Shown here: positions 36,901 through 48,738 of the stretch, in pieces
Numbering within the stretch: position 1 is the first letter of the stretch
Layout: each line of letters begins with the position of its first letter
Assembly: GCA_030695205.1 (NCBI GenBank)
Contig: JAUYTN010000042.1
Span: forward strand, 124,001-188,000
Source: Burkholderiaceae bacterium
GTDB taxonomy: Bacteria > Pseudomonadota > Gammaproteobacteria > Burkholderiales > Burkholderiaceae_C
Direction: 5' to 3'
DNA: 64,000 bases
Notes under the pieces: generated by a model
What the model was told of the DNA's origin: nothing
What the model saw: only the letters and a program-made list of their open reading frames with translations
Database searches by the model: none
Translations under genes and position numbers: made by a program

Positions 36901-37547
36901 GCATGGAGGGGCCCGGCGGTTACCAGTTTGTGGGACGCACCATCCAGATGTGGAACCGTTGGCACCACGGACAGCCAGGCTCGGCATTCGAGCAACCGTG
37001 GCTGCTGCGCTTCTTTGACCAGATCCGGTTCTACCCGGTAGGTCAGGATGAACTTATTCGCATGCGTGCTGAGTTTCCGACCGGTGGTTGCCCCCTGAAG
37101 GTGGATGAGGGGGTGTTCAGTCTGAAAGACTACCGCCAGTTTCTGTCCGATGAGGCCCAGAGCATTTCAGCTTTCCGCGACCGGCAACGCGTGGCCTTTG
37201 AAGCCGAGCGCGAGCGTTGGGCTGCCACAGGCCAAGACCTTGTTCATACCGACGCAGACTTTGAATCGTCGACTGGTACCCCTGCGGCTGAGCTGCCCCC
37301 GGGAGGGCGAGCCGTCGCCACCAGCGTACCGGGCAGTGTCTGGAAGGTTTCGGTCAGTCCCGGACAAACCGTCAACGCAGGTGATGTGTTGATGGTGATC
37401 GAGTCCATGAAGATGGAGTTCAACCTGATCGCACCGGCCAACGCCGTGGTGCATGACGTGTTGTGCCAGCAGGGTGCCGCCGTCGTGGCAGGGCAGACCG
37501 TGTTGGTCTTGACAGATGAGACCCTCGCCCCGGCGCCCACCGTTTGA
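33909..37547 (+). CDS. Guanidine carboxylase (biotin-dependent, urea carboxylase family)
   Basis: This 1212-residue enzyme uses ATP and bicarbonate to carboxylate guanidine. Its domains in order are biotin carboxylase (1-450; [19 protein letters not shown]), a KipA/KipI-like carboxyltransferase (about 460-1080) and a biotin carrier domain with ESMKM (biotinyl Lys1168). The carboxyltransferase motif reads IDFTGDMP with Asp697. Yeast-type urea carboxylases, as I recall, have Asn there, and this change is associated with guanidine preference. ATG 33909 is preceded by AGGAAACC. The riboswitch upstream supports guanidine over urea. Confidence 0.92.
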   Translation: MFEKVLIANRGAIACRIMRTLRQMGVKSVAVYSEADAQARHVREADEAYLIGPAPAAQSYLNAQRILSVAQQAGAQAIHPGYGFLSENPDFAQACEEAGIAFIGPTPSQMRAFGLKHTARDLAGRLDVPLLPGSGVLDGPEHACEQAMVIGYPVMLKSTAGGGGIGMRLVWNQAELLDAFDSVGRLAQANFKDAGLFLEKYVEHARHIEVQVFGDGQGDVIALGERDCSVQRRNQKVIEETPAPGLSDVQREQLHATAVRLAQAVNYRSAGTVEFVYDAVGQSFYFLEVNTRLQVEHGVTEQVTGVDLVAWMVQLAAGELPALTRLQPKSQGASIQVRLYAEDPARQFQPSAGLLTEVRFPSDARVDTWVERGTDVPPWYDPMLAKLIVTADTRAQALVKLAQALDDTRLAGIETNLSYLRHVVADTVFQEGRQTTRFLGSFVFQPHTIEVLESGVQTSIQDWPGRQGYWDVGVPPSGPMDAYAHRMANALVGNPPDAAALEITLSGPTLRFHAPAVVAVTGAPAPVMLNGQPVPMWQTLNVHAGATLEIGRTSVGVRLALAVAGGLDVPMYLGSRSTFTLGQFGGHGGRHLRCGDVLHFTPPQAGSQAACSPDCIPAYGHQWDVGVIYGPHGAPDFFTAGDIDTFFSADWKVHHNSSRTGVRLIGPKPDWARTDGGEAGLHPSNIHDNAYAIGAIDFTGDMPVILGPDGPSLGGFVCPAVVAHAELWKLGQLRPGDTVRFHRISQMDAAAREATHNAALTHWCGTLPTAPCDDALAHPTPVIHSDPGRDDMPDMVVRQAGDRYLLVEFGPLVLDIELRMRVHVLMTALKGLQASGQLVGVIDMTPGIRSLQLHFDPAQVSQQALLEQVVHAEAGLPAVDDMVVPSRTVHLPLSWDDPQTRLAIEKYTQSVRSDAPWCPSNIEFIRRINGLDSVDDVYRTVFDARYLVLGLGDVYLGAPVATPLDPRHRLVTTKYNPARTWTPENAVGIGGAYLCVYGMEGPGGYQFVGRTIQMWNRWHHGQPGSAFEQPWLLRFFDQIRFYPVGQDELIRMRAEFPTGGCPLKVDEGVFSLKDYRQFLSDEAQSISAFRDRQRVAFEAERERWAATGQDLVHTDADFESSTGTPAAELPPGGRAVATSVPGSVWKVSVSPGQTVNAGDVLMVIESMKMEFNLIAPANAVVHDVLCQQGAAVVAGQTVLVLTDETLAPAPTV

Positions 37548-37579
37548 TATCCGCTGAACGCACACAGAAAGCACACACC

Positions 37580-39409
37580 ATGTCCCTCCAACACATGTCA
37601 TTTGACCTGGCGAGCATCCAAGCTGCGTACCGCTCAGGACTCTCGGTTCGCGAGTTGATTGGCGAAGCCATGCAGCGCTGCGCCACCGATGCACACCACG
37701 CGTTTATTCACCGCCTGACTGAGGCAGAGATCGAACCCTATCTGGCTCGCCTGGAACACTGCGCCCCTGAGAGCTTGCCCCTGTACGGGGTGCCATTTGC
37801 CATCAAAGACAACATCGACCTGGCCCACCTGCCCACGACAGCAGGCTGCCCCGAGTTCGCCTACACCCCGACCGACAGCGCCTTTGTGGTCCGTCGGCTG
37901 CTGGATGCAGGTGCCGTTCCTGTCGGCAAAACCAACCTCGACCAGTTTGCGACGGGCCTCAACGGCACCCGCTCGCCCTTTGGGGCCTGCCGCAATGCAT
38001 TCAACCCCGCATTTGTGTCCGGTGGCTCCAGCTCGGGGTCTGCCGTGTCGGTAGCCAAGGGCTGGGTCAGTTTTTCGCTTGGAACCGACACCGCAGGGTC
38101 TGGCCGCGTGCCAGCGTCGTTCAACAACCTGGTGGGCCTCAAACCCACGCTGGGTTTGCTCTCGGGCACCGGGGTGGTGCCGGCGTGCCGCTCGGTCGAC
38201 ACCGTTTCCATCTTTGCACTGACGTCAGCCGATGCTCAAGCAGTTTTGGGCGTTACCGCGTCTTTCGATTCGCAGGATCCATTCAGTCGCAAGGCGCAGC
38301 CGTTTGGTGTGGATTTCTCGGCCGCTCCGTTCCGGTTCGGCGTACCCCGCCCCGAAGACCTTGCATTCTTTGGCAACGATGCCGCCAAGGACTTGTTCGA
38401 CGCATCCCTGGTGCACCTGGAATCTCTGGGTGGTGTGCCCGTCGAGGTGGATCTGACCCCGTTCCTGGAGGCTGCCCGGCTGCTTTACGGCGGGCCTTGG
38501 GTGGCAGAACGGTATGCCGCTGTGGGGGATTTTCTGGAGGCTCACCCCGAAGCCGTGTTCCCTGCGGTTCGCACCATCATTGAAAGTGGCAAAACACCCA
38601 CTGCCTCCCAGGCGTTTGAGGCCAGTTACCGGCTCAAAGCGCTCAAGGCCTTGTGCGATACCGTCTGGCAACAAGTGGACTGCTTGGTCACGCCCACGGC
38701 GGGCACCATCTACCGAATCGAAGACATGGAGTCAGATCCCATTCGGTTGAATTCCAACTTGGGGTACTACACCAACTTCATGAACCTTCTCGATTACAGC
38801 GCAGTGGCTGTGCCCGCAGGGTTTTTGAGCAGTGGCGAGGCGAAGAAACTGCCCTGGGGCATCACCCTGGCGGCACCGGCGTTTCGGGACGTGCCACTGC
38901 TGCGGCTGGCAGACCGTTTTCATCGCAGCCAAGCCATCAATTTGGGCGCAACCTCTACCCCTGTCAATCAGTCGCCAGCCATCGCCAGCGACTCAGCACC
39001 TACCGGGTTCACGTCGGGGACCGTACAGGTGGCGGTTTGTGGGGCACATCTGTCCGGCCTACCCCTGAACCATCAACTCACCTCGCGCGGCGCACGCTTG
39101 CTGCGTACTGTCCTTTCTGCGCCGGTCTATCGCTTCTACGAATTGGCAGGTGGTCCAGTCAAGCGGCCCGGCATGATTCAAGTTGAGGACGGCGGTGTGG
39201 CGGTGGAGATGGAGATATGGGAGTTGCCATCAAGTGAATTCGGAAGTTTCGTCGCTGGAATTCCCAATCCACTGGGCATAGGCAAAGTCAAAGTGCAAGA
39301 TGGCACAGAGGTGTGCGGGTTCATTTGCGAGGGTTACGCCGTGGGACAGGGGGGCAAGGATATTTCAAGGTGGGGAAGTTGGCGGGCGTGGCTTGCTTCT
39401 CAAGCCTGA
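37580..39409 (+). CDS. atzF: Allophanate hydrolase (AtzF-like)
   Basis: This 609-residue enzyme hydrolyses allophanate to two ammonia and CO2, the last step of guanidine/urea carboxylase pathways. The amidase-signature domain has the triad Lys76 (FAIKD), cis-Ser150 (GGSSSGS) and Ser174 (GTDTAGSGR). A C-terminal domain (about 480-609; VAVCGAHLSGLPLNHQL) follows, as in AtzF. I chose ATG 37580. It ends the operon. Confidence 0.94.
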   Translation: MSLQHMSFDLASIQAAYRSGLSVRELIGEAMQRCATDAHHAFIHRLTEAEIEPYLARLEHCAPESLPLYGVPFAIKDNIDLAHLPTTAGCPEFAYTPTDSAFVVRRLLDAGAVPVGKTNLDQFATGLNGTRSPFGACRNAFNPAFVSGGSSSGSAVSVAKGWVSFSLGTDTAGSGRVPASFNNLVGLKPTLGLLSGTGVVPACRSVDTVSIFALTSADAQAVLGVTASFDSQDPFSRKAQPFGVDFSAAPFRFGVPRPEDLAFFGNDAAKDLFDASLVHLESLGGVPVEVDLTPFLEAARLLYGGPWVAERYAAVGDFLEAHPEAVFPAVRTIIESGKTPTASQAFEASYRLKALKALCDTVWQQVDCLVTPTAGTIYRIEDMESDPIRLNSNLGYYTNFMNLLDYSAVAVPAGFLSSGEAKKLPWGITLAAPAFRDVPLLRLADRFHRSQAINLGATSTPVNQSPAIASDSAPTGFTSGTVQVAVCGAHLSGLPLNHQLTSRGARLLRTVLSAPVYRFYELAGGPVKRPGMIQVEDGGVAVEMEIWELPSSEFGSFVAGIPNPLGIGKVKVQDGTEVCGFICEGYAVGQGGKDISRWGSWRAWLASQA

Positions 39410-39507
39410 TATACCAATTCACATCTTTGTCGGACATGCCCCAACACGTGTCGTCGATGTTGGCTCAACAACGTACTGAGAAAGTAACCCCCACAGTCGG
39501 CTCCCCC

Positions 39508-40752
39508 TTACCCCGCACGCTCCAACATCGCCCACAGCAGTACGTTGCACCCCGCCGCCACATGCTCGGGCTTGGCATCCTCGATCTCGTTGTGGCTGAT
39601 GCCGTCTTTGCAGGGGATGAAGATCATGCCGCTCGGTGCCAGCCGGGCGGTGTACACCGCATCGTGCCCCGCGCCTGACACCGCTGGCATGTGGCTGTAG
39701 CCCAGGTCTTTCGCCGCACGCTCCACGGCGCTGATGCAATCCGGGTGAAACCCTTGCGCCGGGTAGCTGGACACCAGATCAATCTGGATGGCCAGGCCGG
39801 TTTCCGCTTCCAGCTTCTTCGCACAGGCCTTCACCTCGTCCACCATCGCGTCCACCAGCGCATCCGTGCTGTTGCGCAGGTCGATGCTGAACTTCACCCG
39901 GCCCGGGATGACGTTGCGGCTGTTGGGGTGGACGTGGACCATGCCCACAGTGCCGCGCCCGTGGGGTTGGTGGCGCATGGCGGTGGCCACCACTTCTTGC
40001 ATCAGGTGGGTGGCGACTTGCATCGCATCTTTGCGAAGCGCCATGGGCGTGGGTCCGGCATGGGCTTCCATGCCGGTCACGGTGCAGTCAAACCAGCGGA
40101 TGCCCAACACGCCGTGCACCACGCCGATGGTCACATCGGCATCTTCCAGCACCGGGCCTTGTTCGATGTGGCTCTCGAAGTAAGCGCCAATGGGGTGGTC
40201 GCCCGGTTCCTCGTCACCGATGTAGCCAATGCGGGCCAGCTCGTCTTTGACGGTTTTGCCCTCGGTGTCGGTGGCGGCGTAGGCGTGCTCCAGCGTGAAG
40301 GCTTTGGCAAACACGCCCGAGCCCATCATCACGGGCACAAAGCGGCTGCCTTCTTCGTTGGTCCAGAAGGCGACTTCGATGGGCGCTTCGGTTTCGATGT
40401 GGTGGTCGTTCAAGGTGCGCACCACCTCGATGCCTGCCAGCACGCCGTAGTTGCCATCGAACTTGCCGCCGGTGGGCTGGGTGTCGATGTGGCTGCCGGT
40501 CATGATGGGGGGCAGGCTGTTGTTGCGCCCGGGGCGGCGCATGAAGACGTTGCCGATTTTGTCAATGGTCACCGACATACCCGCCTCGCGCGCCCAGCGC
40601 GTCACCAGATCGCGGCCTTGCTTGTCCAGGTCGGTCAGCGTCAGTCGGCAAACGCCGCCTTTGGCTGTGGCCCCAATCTGGGCCAGTTCCATCAGGCTGT
40701 CCCACAGGCGCTGACCGTTGATGCGTAGGTGGGAAAGGTCGGTGGTACTCAT
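39508..40752 (-). CDS. N-carbamoyl-beta-alanine amidohydrolase / hydantoinase-carbamoylase family amidase
   Basis: This 414-residue M20-type metalloenzyme carries the metal-binding motifs GSHIDTQPTGGKFDG, TNEEGSRF and EAHAGPTPM, with a C-terminal GAGHDA. In this operon it would cleave N-carbamoyl-beta-alanine (beta-ureidopropionate) to beta-alanine, CO2 and ammonia, the third step of reductive pyrimidine breakdown. I chose ATG 40752 over 40788 because the extra 12 residues fall in the AT-rich repeat. Allantoate amidohydrolase is a less likely alternative. Confidence 0.88.
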   Translation of the reverse strand: MSTTDLSHLRINGQRLWDSLMELAQIGATAKGGVCRLTLTDLDKQGRDLVTRWAREAGMSVTIDKIGNVFMRRPGRNNSLPPIMTGSHIDTQPTGGKFDGNYGVLAGIEVVRTLNDHHIETEAPIEVAFWTNEEGSRFVPVMMGSGVFAKAFTLEHAYAATDTEGKTVKDELARIGYIGDEEPGDHPIGAYFESHIEQGPVLEDADVTIGVVHGVLGIRWFDCTVTGMEAHAGPTPMALRKDAMQVATHLMQEVVATAMRHQPHGRGTVGMVHVHPNSRNVIPGRVKFSIDLRNSTDALVDAMVDEVKACAKKLEAETGLAIQIDLVSSYPAQGFHPDCISAVERAAKDLGYSHMPAVSGAGHDAVYTARLAPSGMIFIPCKDGISHNEIEDAKPEHVAAGCNVLLWAMLERAG

Positions 40753-40765
40753 GGTTGGTTTTCCA

Positions 40766-40825
40766 TAAAAAAAGAGCTGCTTTTGCAATACCAGTATGCG
40801 ATAAGTGCCTAAAACGCTTTAAAAA
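40766..40825 (+). repeat. AT-rich intergenic repeat, copy G
   Basis: The segment ATAAAAAAAGAGCTGCTTTT continues with GCGATAAGTGCCTAAAACGC, in the forward layout of the family. It separates the dihydropyrimidinase stop from the amidohydrolase start. Confidence 0.5.
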
Positions 40826-43715
<2,890 letters not shown>

Positions 43716-43726
43716 GGCGGTTACTC

Positions 43727-43787
43727 CAAAATATGTAGCTGCTATCGCTTGTCAATAAAGCGTTAGAGGCCAAAAAAGCTTGAAAAC
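43727..43787 (+). repeat. AT-rich intergenic repeat, copy A (best preserved)
   Basis: The layout is ATGTAGCTGCTATCGCTTGT then AAAGCGTTAGAGGCCAAAAA and GCTTGAAAAC. Its last 18 nt are identical to the end of copy H, which lies inside a permease gene 13 kb away. Confidence 0.75.
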
Positions 43788-43825
43788 GTGCCGATTCGAG
43801 CCTGTAGGAAGCGGCGTGGGCGCTG

Positions 43826-43892
43826 AGGTGCGCGGGTCAGGTGTGCAGGTCGTTAGCTTGGGTCGGGTGTGCGGGTCATGTGTGCGGGTCAT
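43826..43892. repeat. Short tandem repeats between preT and preA
   Basis: GTGTGCGGGTCAT occurs twice in exact tandem (43867-43879, 43880-43892). Two imperfect copies lie upstream (around 43828-43840 and 43841-43852). The function is unknown; a protein-binding array or replication slippage is possible. Confidence 0.75.
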
Positions 43893-43906
43893 GCCGGGGT
43901 GGCCAG

Positions 43907-45259
43907 TCAGGCACTCAATGCCTGGTGCATGGCCAGGGCCGCGCGGTGGCCGTGTGCCACGGCTTCCACGGTCAGGTCCAGGCCCCCGGCACGGCAGTCG
44001 CCGCCCACCCACACGCCGGGCAGGTTGGTTTGGCCGCTGTCATCCGCAGCAATGCGGCCGTCTGTCAGCGCCAGGCCGGTGTCGGCCAGCCAGGCGTTGC
44101 CCAGCGTCTGGCCAATGGCTTTGAGCACCGTGTCGGCAGGCAGCTTCACGGTGTCACCGGTGGGGGCCAGCTTGCCGTTGGCCAGCGCATGGCGGGCAAA
44201 ACGCACCGCCGAGACGTGGCCTTCGGTGTTGCCCTGCAGTTCGGCCGGGGCCAGCCAGTGTTGGATGACCACGCCGTGCTTGAGCGCCCAGTCCTGCTCG
44301 TCTTTCGAGGCTGCCATGCTGGCGGGCCCGCGCCGGTACACCAGCGTGACCGACTCGGCCCCCAGCAGCTTGCTTTGCACGGCGGCGTCCACAGCGGTCA
44401 TGCCGCCACCGATCACCACCACGCGGCGGCCCACGGGCACGGTGGCTTTGTCGGCGGCCTCACGTAGGGTGGCGATGAAATCCACCGCGTCTTGCACGCC
44501 GCCCAGGTCTTCGCCGGGTACGCCCAGGCGGTGGGTGTCGGCCAGGCCCATACCCAGAAAGACGGCGTCAAAGTCCTGCCGGAGCGCGTTCAGTTGGTCG
44601 GCGGTGTTCAGCACCCAGTTAGGTTGCAGGGTGATGCCACCGATGTCCAGCAGCCACTGCACCTCGCGCTGGGCAAAGTTGTCGGCCACTTTGTAGGTGG
44701 CCAGGCCGTATTCGTTCAGGCCACCCGGTTTGGGGTGTGCGTCGAACACGGTCACGTCGTGCCCGTGGCGGGCCAGCGTGTGGGCGCAGGCCAGCCCGGC
44801 AGGCCCGGCGCCCAGCACGGCCACACGCTTGCCCGTGGGCGCTGCGCGGGTGAACACTTGCGGGCGGCTGCTGGCCATCAGCGCGTCAGTGGCGTGGCGT
44901 TGCAAGCGGCCAATGGCCACGGGCACGCCGGTTTGCGTGTTGCGCACGCAGACCTTTTCGCACAGGTCTTCGGTGGGGCACACGCGGGCGCACAGGCCAC
45001 CCAGGGGGTTGACCTCCAGGATCTGGCGGGCCGCGCCACGCTCGTTGCCGTCGGCAATGCGACGGATGAACGACGGGATGTCAATGCTCGTGGGGCAGGC
45101 GCTGGCGCAGGGGGCGTCAAAGCAGTACAGGCAGCGCTCGGCCTCCAGCAGCGCCTGCGACGGGGTCAGGGGCGGTGTGGCTGCCTGGGCAAAACGGCTG
45201 GCGCATTCGCTGCTGCTCAGTCGGCCAGGTCGAACATCGGGCAAGTTTGGGGTAGACAT
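43907..45259 (-). CDS. preT: Dihydropyrimidine dehydrogenase subunit PreT
   Basis: This 450-residue NAD(P)-dependent oxidoreductase is related to the glutamate synthase small subunit. N-terminal cysteines (43-55; CLYCFDAPCASACP) bind Fe-S clusters. The FAD motif is VAVLGAGPAGLACA (about 147-160) and the NAD motif is RVVVIGGGMTAVD. It feeds electrons to PreA. It is the first gene of the pyrimidine-catabolic operon; a RutR-type operator and a sigma-54-like promoter lie just upstream of its start. Confidence 0.93.
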   Translation of the reverse strand: MSTPNLPDVRPGRLSSSECASRFAQAATPPLTPSQALLEAERCLYCFDAPCASACPTSIDIPSFIRRIADGNERGAARQILEVNPLGGLCARVCPTEDLCEKVCVRNTQTGVPVAIGRLQRHATDALMASSRPQVFTRAAPTGKRVAVLGAGPAGLACAHTLARHGHDVTVFDAHPKPGGLNEYGLATYKVADNFAQREVQWLLDIGGITLQPNWVLNTADQLNALRQDFDAVFLGMGLADTHRLGVPGEDLGGVQDAVDFIATLREAADKATVPVGRRVVVIGGGMTAVDAAVQSKLLGAESVTLVYRRGPASMAASKDEQDWALKHGVVIQHWLAPAELQGNTEGHVSAVRFARHALANGKLAPTGDTVKLPADTVLKAIGQTLGNAWLADTGLALTDGRIAADDSGQTNLPGVWVGGDCRAGGLDLTVEAVAHGHRAALAMHQALSA

Positions 45260-45291
45260 GCAGGCGGCTCCTGTGGGCTTGATTTAAAAGT

Positions 45292-45305
45292 TGACCATAT
45301 GGTCA
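45292..45305. promoter_or_regulatory. RutR-type operator upstream of preT
   Basis: TGACCATATGGTCA is a perfect 14-bp palindrome matching the known RutR consensus TTGACCA-NN-TGGTCAA. It lies 33 bp before the preT start, just downstream of the predicted transcription start of the sigma-54-like promoter, where bound repressor would block polymerase. The rutR-family gene is at 58878-59531. Confidence 0.9.
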
Positions 45306-45319
45306 GCTTTGGAAGCTCA

Positions 45320-45335
45320 AGCAACATTTGCGCCA
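45320..45335 (-). promoter_or_regulatory. Candidate sigma-54 promoter of preT
   Basis: On the minus strand the sequence is TGGCGCA-AATG-TTGCT. GG and GC have the correct 10-bp spacing, and two bases differ from the TGGCACG block. The predicted start is near 45310, so the RutR operator spans about +5 to +18. The rest of the 308-bp gap up to the GntR gene (45336-45567) shows no supported gene. Confidence 0.65.
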
Positions 45336-45567
45336 CAAAAATGCCTGTGCCATGCACCACACCACGATCTGCCAGGGTGCCGTGCGCGGCCAGCGTGCAT
45401 TGCAGCGCCCCGATGGGGTGCATGAATTGCCGTTGGCTGCCGACGCTCTCCACCGACGTGGCCCTTTTCAATCGCCTCAGCTTCAACCGGGCTGATGGGC
45501 ATGGAACGACACGTCATCGACCATCACCATTGATGGCCTGGAAGATGCTTGGATGCCTTATCGATCG

Positions 45568-46317
45568 TCAGATCGGGTTGTTGGCTCCTGGAGCTGGGGG
45601 ACCACCCCGGTAGTGTGCAAACGCATCGCGCAAGCGCTTCTGCGGTGGTGGTGAGCCCGCGAGGGATTGCTCCAGCTCCTGCAGGTGCTTTCGCATTTCG
45701 GCGGCGGCTGGTGCAGGCCCTTTGAGCAGCGCAGAGATCAGGTCCACGTGTTTGTGTGCGACGCACACCTGGCCGCCATGCAGCTTGAAACGGGCCATCA
45801 ACAAAGAGGTGGTTGGCATCAGCCCCATCAGCAGGCGCATGTACACCGGGTTGCCGTACATGCGTGCCAGCGCGTTGTGGAACTCACCCGACAGGCGGAT
45901 GGCTTCGGCACGGTCACCCCGCTGGTCTGCCTCGGTTTCGGCGCGGGCCAGCGCCTGCAACTCTGCCAGCTGGGCAGGTGCAAGTTGCCCACCCAGTTTG
46001 CGGGCCACTTCACATTCGACCATGCGCCGTGCCTCGAACACATGGCGGGCGTCTTCCAAGCTGGGCATGGGCACCCGTGCGCCGCGGTTGTGTGTGAGCT
46101 CAATCACCTGGTCCTGCGCAAGTCGCTGCAGCGCTTGCCGAACCAGTGTGCGTGATACGCCAAACTCAACCGCCATCTCTTCCTCGCGCAAGCGTTGACC
46201 GGGCGCCAGGCGGTGCTCCAACACGGCCTGGTAAACGGCTTCGTACACGCGGTCTGTCCCGGTCGGAGAGGCTTGCTCGTCGCGTTCAGCCCCGTCCGAT
46301 GGAATATGGGTGTTCAT
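45568..46317 (-). CDS. GntR-family regulator, FCD subfamily
   Basis: This 249-residue DNA-binding protein has a winged-helix domain (about 20-85; LREEEMAVEFGVSRTLVRQALQRL). An FCD ligand domain (about 95-225) carries metal-type residues (EFHNALARMYGN, HKHVDLISAL). It ends the amidase/Dpp operon and probably controls it. Candidate sites are the palindrome just upstream of this gene and the TTGTATGCAA pair at 53714 and 53898. I chose ATG 46317 over the open frame to 46644. Confidence 0.88.
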   Translation of the reverse strand: MNTHIPSDGAERDEQASPTGTDRVYEAVYQAVLEHRLAPGQRLREEEMAVEFGVSRTLVRQALQRLAQDQVIELTHNRGARVPMPSLEDARHVFEARRMVECEVARKLGGQLAPAQLAELQALARAETEADQRGDRAEAIRLSGEFHNALARMYGNPVYMRLLMGLMPTTSLLMARFKLHGGQVCVAHKHVDLISALLKGPAPAAAEMRKHLQELEQSLAGSPPPQKRLRDAFAHYRGGPPAPGANNPI

Positions 46318-46364
46318 GTCTCTTTGGGTGTGAATCCGTGGCGGTTGGGTGTGTCTGCTGATTG

Positions 46365-46379
46365 TGGCACCGGGTGCCA
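46365..46379. promoter_or_regulatory. Palindrome upstream of the GntR gene
   Basis: TGGCACC-G-GGTGCCA is a perfect 7-bp-arm inverted repeat 47 bp before the GntR start. It could be an autoregulatory operator. It resembles only the -24 half of a sigma-54 promoter, and no matching -12 element is present. Confidence 0.55.
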
Positions 46380-46493
46380 ATGCGTCCGACGGGTTTGCGT
46401 TGGCCGCATTGTCTTGACCGAACGCACGAGGCCCAAGGATGACTTCAAAGTGGTTCAGGCCACGCCGCCAACGCCGGTAAGCCGGTGGGCTGG

Positions 46494-47696
46494 TCAGTCG
46501 CTGTGGGTAGTGATTTGTTGCGCCAGGTGAACCAGGCTGCGGTCGCTGCCACGCGGGCCCAGCAAAGACAGGCCCAGGGGCGCACCAGCTCGACTGGCCA
46601 GCGGAATCGAGATCTGGGGAAAGCCCGACAGACCTGCCACGCACAGCAGCCGAATAGCCCGGTTTCGGTAGTCTTCCAGGGCGGCTTCTGGCTCGCCAAC
46701 CAGGGGCGCGATGTCGGGCATGGTGGGCAGCAACAACACCCCATCAGCGCCCAGCAACTGACCCAGGTGGGCGCGAAAGCGATCTCGGAACGCGCGCGAG
46801 CGGGCCACCTGCACATCGCTCACCCCTGCGCTCCACTCGAACCGCTGAGCCACTCCTGGCCCCAGGGGCGGAGCGAAGCGCCGGATGAACCCCCCATCCA
46901 CCTGCCACGCTTCGTGTCCCTGAATGTGGCGGATGTGCCAGTACATGTCGTCGATGCTGTCCAGCGCCACCTCGACCGGCAGAGCCTGGCCCAGCACCGA
47001 CTCCACCTGGCAGCGCGCGGGGACCAGGGCCCGGGTGGCCTCCGGGGTGGCCAGGGCCCACAGGTCGCTTGGGGCCAGCAGCCGGACGGTGCCGGGCAAT
47101 GGCTGTGCATCCTGGCCCAGCAATACATCGGCCACGCGGGCAAAGGTCGGTACGTCGCGGGCAAACCATCCACAGGTGTCCAGGCTGGGTGACAGGTCCA
47201 GCGCGCCGTGCAAGCTCACCCTGCCGTGGGTGGGGCGCAAGCCCACCAGACCACAATGGCTGGCCGGTGCGCGCACCGAGCCACCGGTATCCGTGCCCAG
47301 CGCAAAATCACACAGGCGGTGCGACACCGCCGCTGCCGAACCCGACGAAGAGCCCCCCGCAATGCGGTCTGGCGCAGCGCCGTTGACCGGTGAGCCGAAA
47401 TGCGCGTTCTGGCCATTCATGGAAAACGCCAGTTCGTCGGTGATGGTTTTGCCTGCAAAACGCGCACCGGCATCCAGCAGCGCTTGCACGGTGGGTGCGG
47501 TGCGGTCCTGGACACCCAACAACGCCAGCAACAGTGGCTGGCCTCCGCTGGTGGGGTAGCCCCGCACATGAAACAGGTCCTTCACGCCAAAGCTCAAACC
47601 CGCCAGCGCACCCGTGGCCGCATGGGGCACCGGCACCGCCGGGTAGGGCATGAAGGCGTGTGCGGGGTCATCGAGCACATCGGTGGTGCGTGTCAT
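46494..47696 (-). CDS. Amidase (amidase signature family)
   Basis: This 400-residue cytoplasmic hydrolase has the Ser-cisSer-Lys triad Lys39 (FGVKD), Ser116 (AGGSSSGS) and Ser140 (GTDTGGSVR). It would hydrolyse an amide brought in by the upstream Dpp-type transporter, with 4 bp between the genes. It is shorter than allophanate hydrolase and lacks its C-terminal domain. The substrate is unknown; an AtzE-like or aliphatic amidase are both possible. Confidence 0.88.
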   Translation of the reverse strand: MTRTTDVLDDPAHAFMPYPAVPVPHAATGALAGLSFGVKDLFHVRGYPTSGGQPLLLALLGVQDRTAPTVQALLDAGARFAGKTITDELAFSMNGQNAHFGSPVNGAAPDRIAGGSSSGSAAAVSHRLCDFALGTDTGGSVRAPASHCGLVGLRPTHGRVSLHGALDLSPSLDTCGWFARDVPTFARVADVLLGQDAQPLPGTVRLLAPSDLWALATPEATRALVPARCQVESVLGQALPVEVALDSIDDMYWHIRHIQGHEAWQVDGGFIRRFAPPLGPGVAQRFEWSAGVSDVQVARSRAFRDRFRAHLGQLLGADGVLLLPTMPDIAPLVGEPEAALEDYRNRAIRLLCVAGLSGFPQISIPLASRAGAPLGLSLLGPRGSDRSLVHLAQQITTHSD

Positions 47697-47700
47697 GGTC

Positions 47701-48738
47701 TCAGGGGGTCGATTCAGTGGTCTGGTGGGGTGTGGTCAGATTGGCCGTTTCGGCCACGCGCAGGCAGCGAACGCTGTGGCCGGACGCCAGCCAGCTGATC
47801 TCGGGGCGCGTGGTCAGGCAGACATCGTTGGCCATGCGGCACCGGGGTGCAAACGCACAGCCCGGCGGCAGCGCGGTGAGGTCGGGTGGCGAGCCTACAA
47901 TGGTTTCCAGGCGGGTGCCTTTGGCCAACGCGCCGTCTGCCCGGCTGCGCAGCAGTGCCAGGGTGTAGGGGTGGCGTGGCGCCCGAATCAAGGTGGCTGC
48001 CGGGCCTTCTTCGACGATGCGCCCGGCATACATCACAGCGATGCGGTCGGCCACCTCCACCGCCGCGCCAATGTCGTGGGTGACGAAGACCACCGACAGG
48101 CCCAGCTCGCGCTGCAACTCTCGCAGCAGCAGCAGAATCTGAATTTGCACCGTGGCATCAAGTGCGGTGGTGGGCTCGTCGGCCAGCAGCAACTGCGGTC
48201 GGCAGGCCAGGGCCAAGGCGATCATGGCGCGCTGGCGCATGCCGCCCGACATTTCGTGCGGGTAGGCCTGAAGCCTGCGCTCAGGGCTTGGAATGCGCAC
48301 ACGCTCGAACAGCGCCAGCGCACGTTCTCCTGCCTGGGTAGCGCTGAGTGGCTCATGCCGCCGAATCGCCTCCACAATCTGCGCACCCACCGGGTACACC
48401 GGGTCCAGGGCCAGCAGCGGCTCCTGAAAAATCATGGAGGCGACTTTCCCCCGGTAATCGGCCAGGGCGCGCGCCGACAGCCCGAGCACGTCCACTTCGC
48501 CCACCCGCATCTCACCCCCGATGCGCGTGCGCGAGGCCGGGTGAAGGCGCAGCAAGCTGCGCAGGGTCACGCTTTTGCCAGAGCCCGATTCACCGATCAG
48601 GGCCACCACCTCGCCCCGGCGCACTTGCAGGTCCACGCCGTTGACAGCTTCTACTGGCTTTTTGCCGCCGGTGAAGGTCACGCGCAACCCCCTCACGTCA
48701 ACGAAGGGGCGGTCGCTGCGGTTGTCATGTGTGTTCAT
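47701..48738 (-). CDS. Dpp/Opp-type ABC transporter ATP-binding protein (DppD-like)
   Basis: This 345-residue ATPase has Walker [10 protein letters not shown] (about 52-60), signature [15 protein letters not shown] and Walker [13 protein letters not shown]. The C-terminal oligopeptide/dipeptide Fe-S-like region contains [15 protein letters not shown]. It overlaps the preceding ATPase gene by 4 bp. Confidence 0.9.
   Translation of the reverse strand: MNTHDNRSDRPFVDVRGLRVTFTGGKKPVEAVNGVDLQVRRGEVVALIGESGSGKSVTLRSLLRLHPASRTRIGGEMRVGEVDVLGLSARALADYRGKVASMIFQEPLLALDPVYPVGAQIVEAIRRHEPLSATQAGERALALFERVRIPSPERRLQAYPHEMSGGMRQRAMIALALACRPQLLLADEPTTALDATVQIQILLLLRELQRELGLSVVFVTHDIGAAVEVADRIAVMYAGRIVEEGPAATLIRAPRHPYTLALLRSRADGALAKGTRLETIVGSPPDLTALPPGCAFAPRCRMANDVCLTTRPEISWLASGHSVRCLRVAETANLTTPHQTTESTP

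Noticed and set aside
45217..45486. An 89-codon minus-strand frame upstream of preT
   Set aside because: It covers the RutR operator and the sigma-54-like promoter, lacks a ribosome site, and I recognise no family in it.
46361..46381. A sigma-54 promoter for the GntR gene
   Set aside because: TGGCACC is present but there is no -12 GC at the required spacing in either direction; the symmetry points to an operator.
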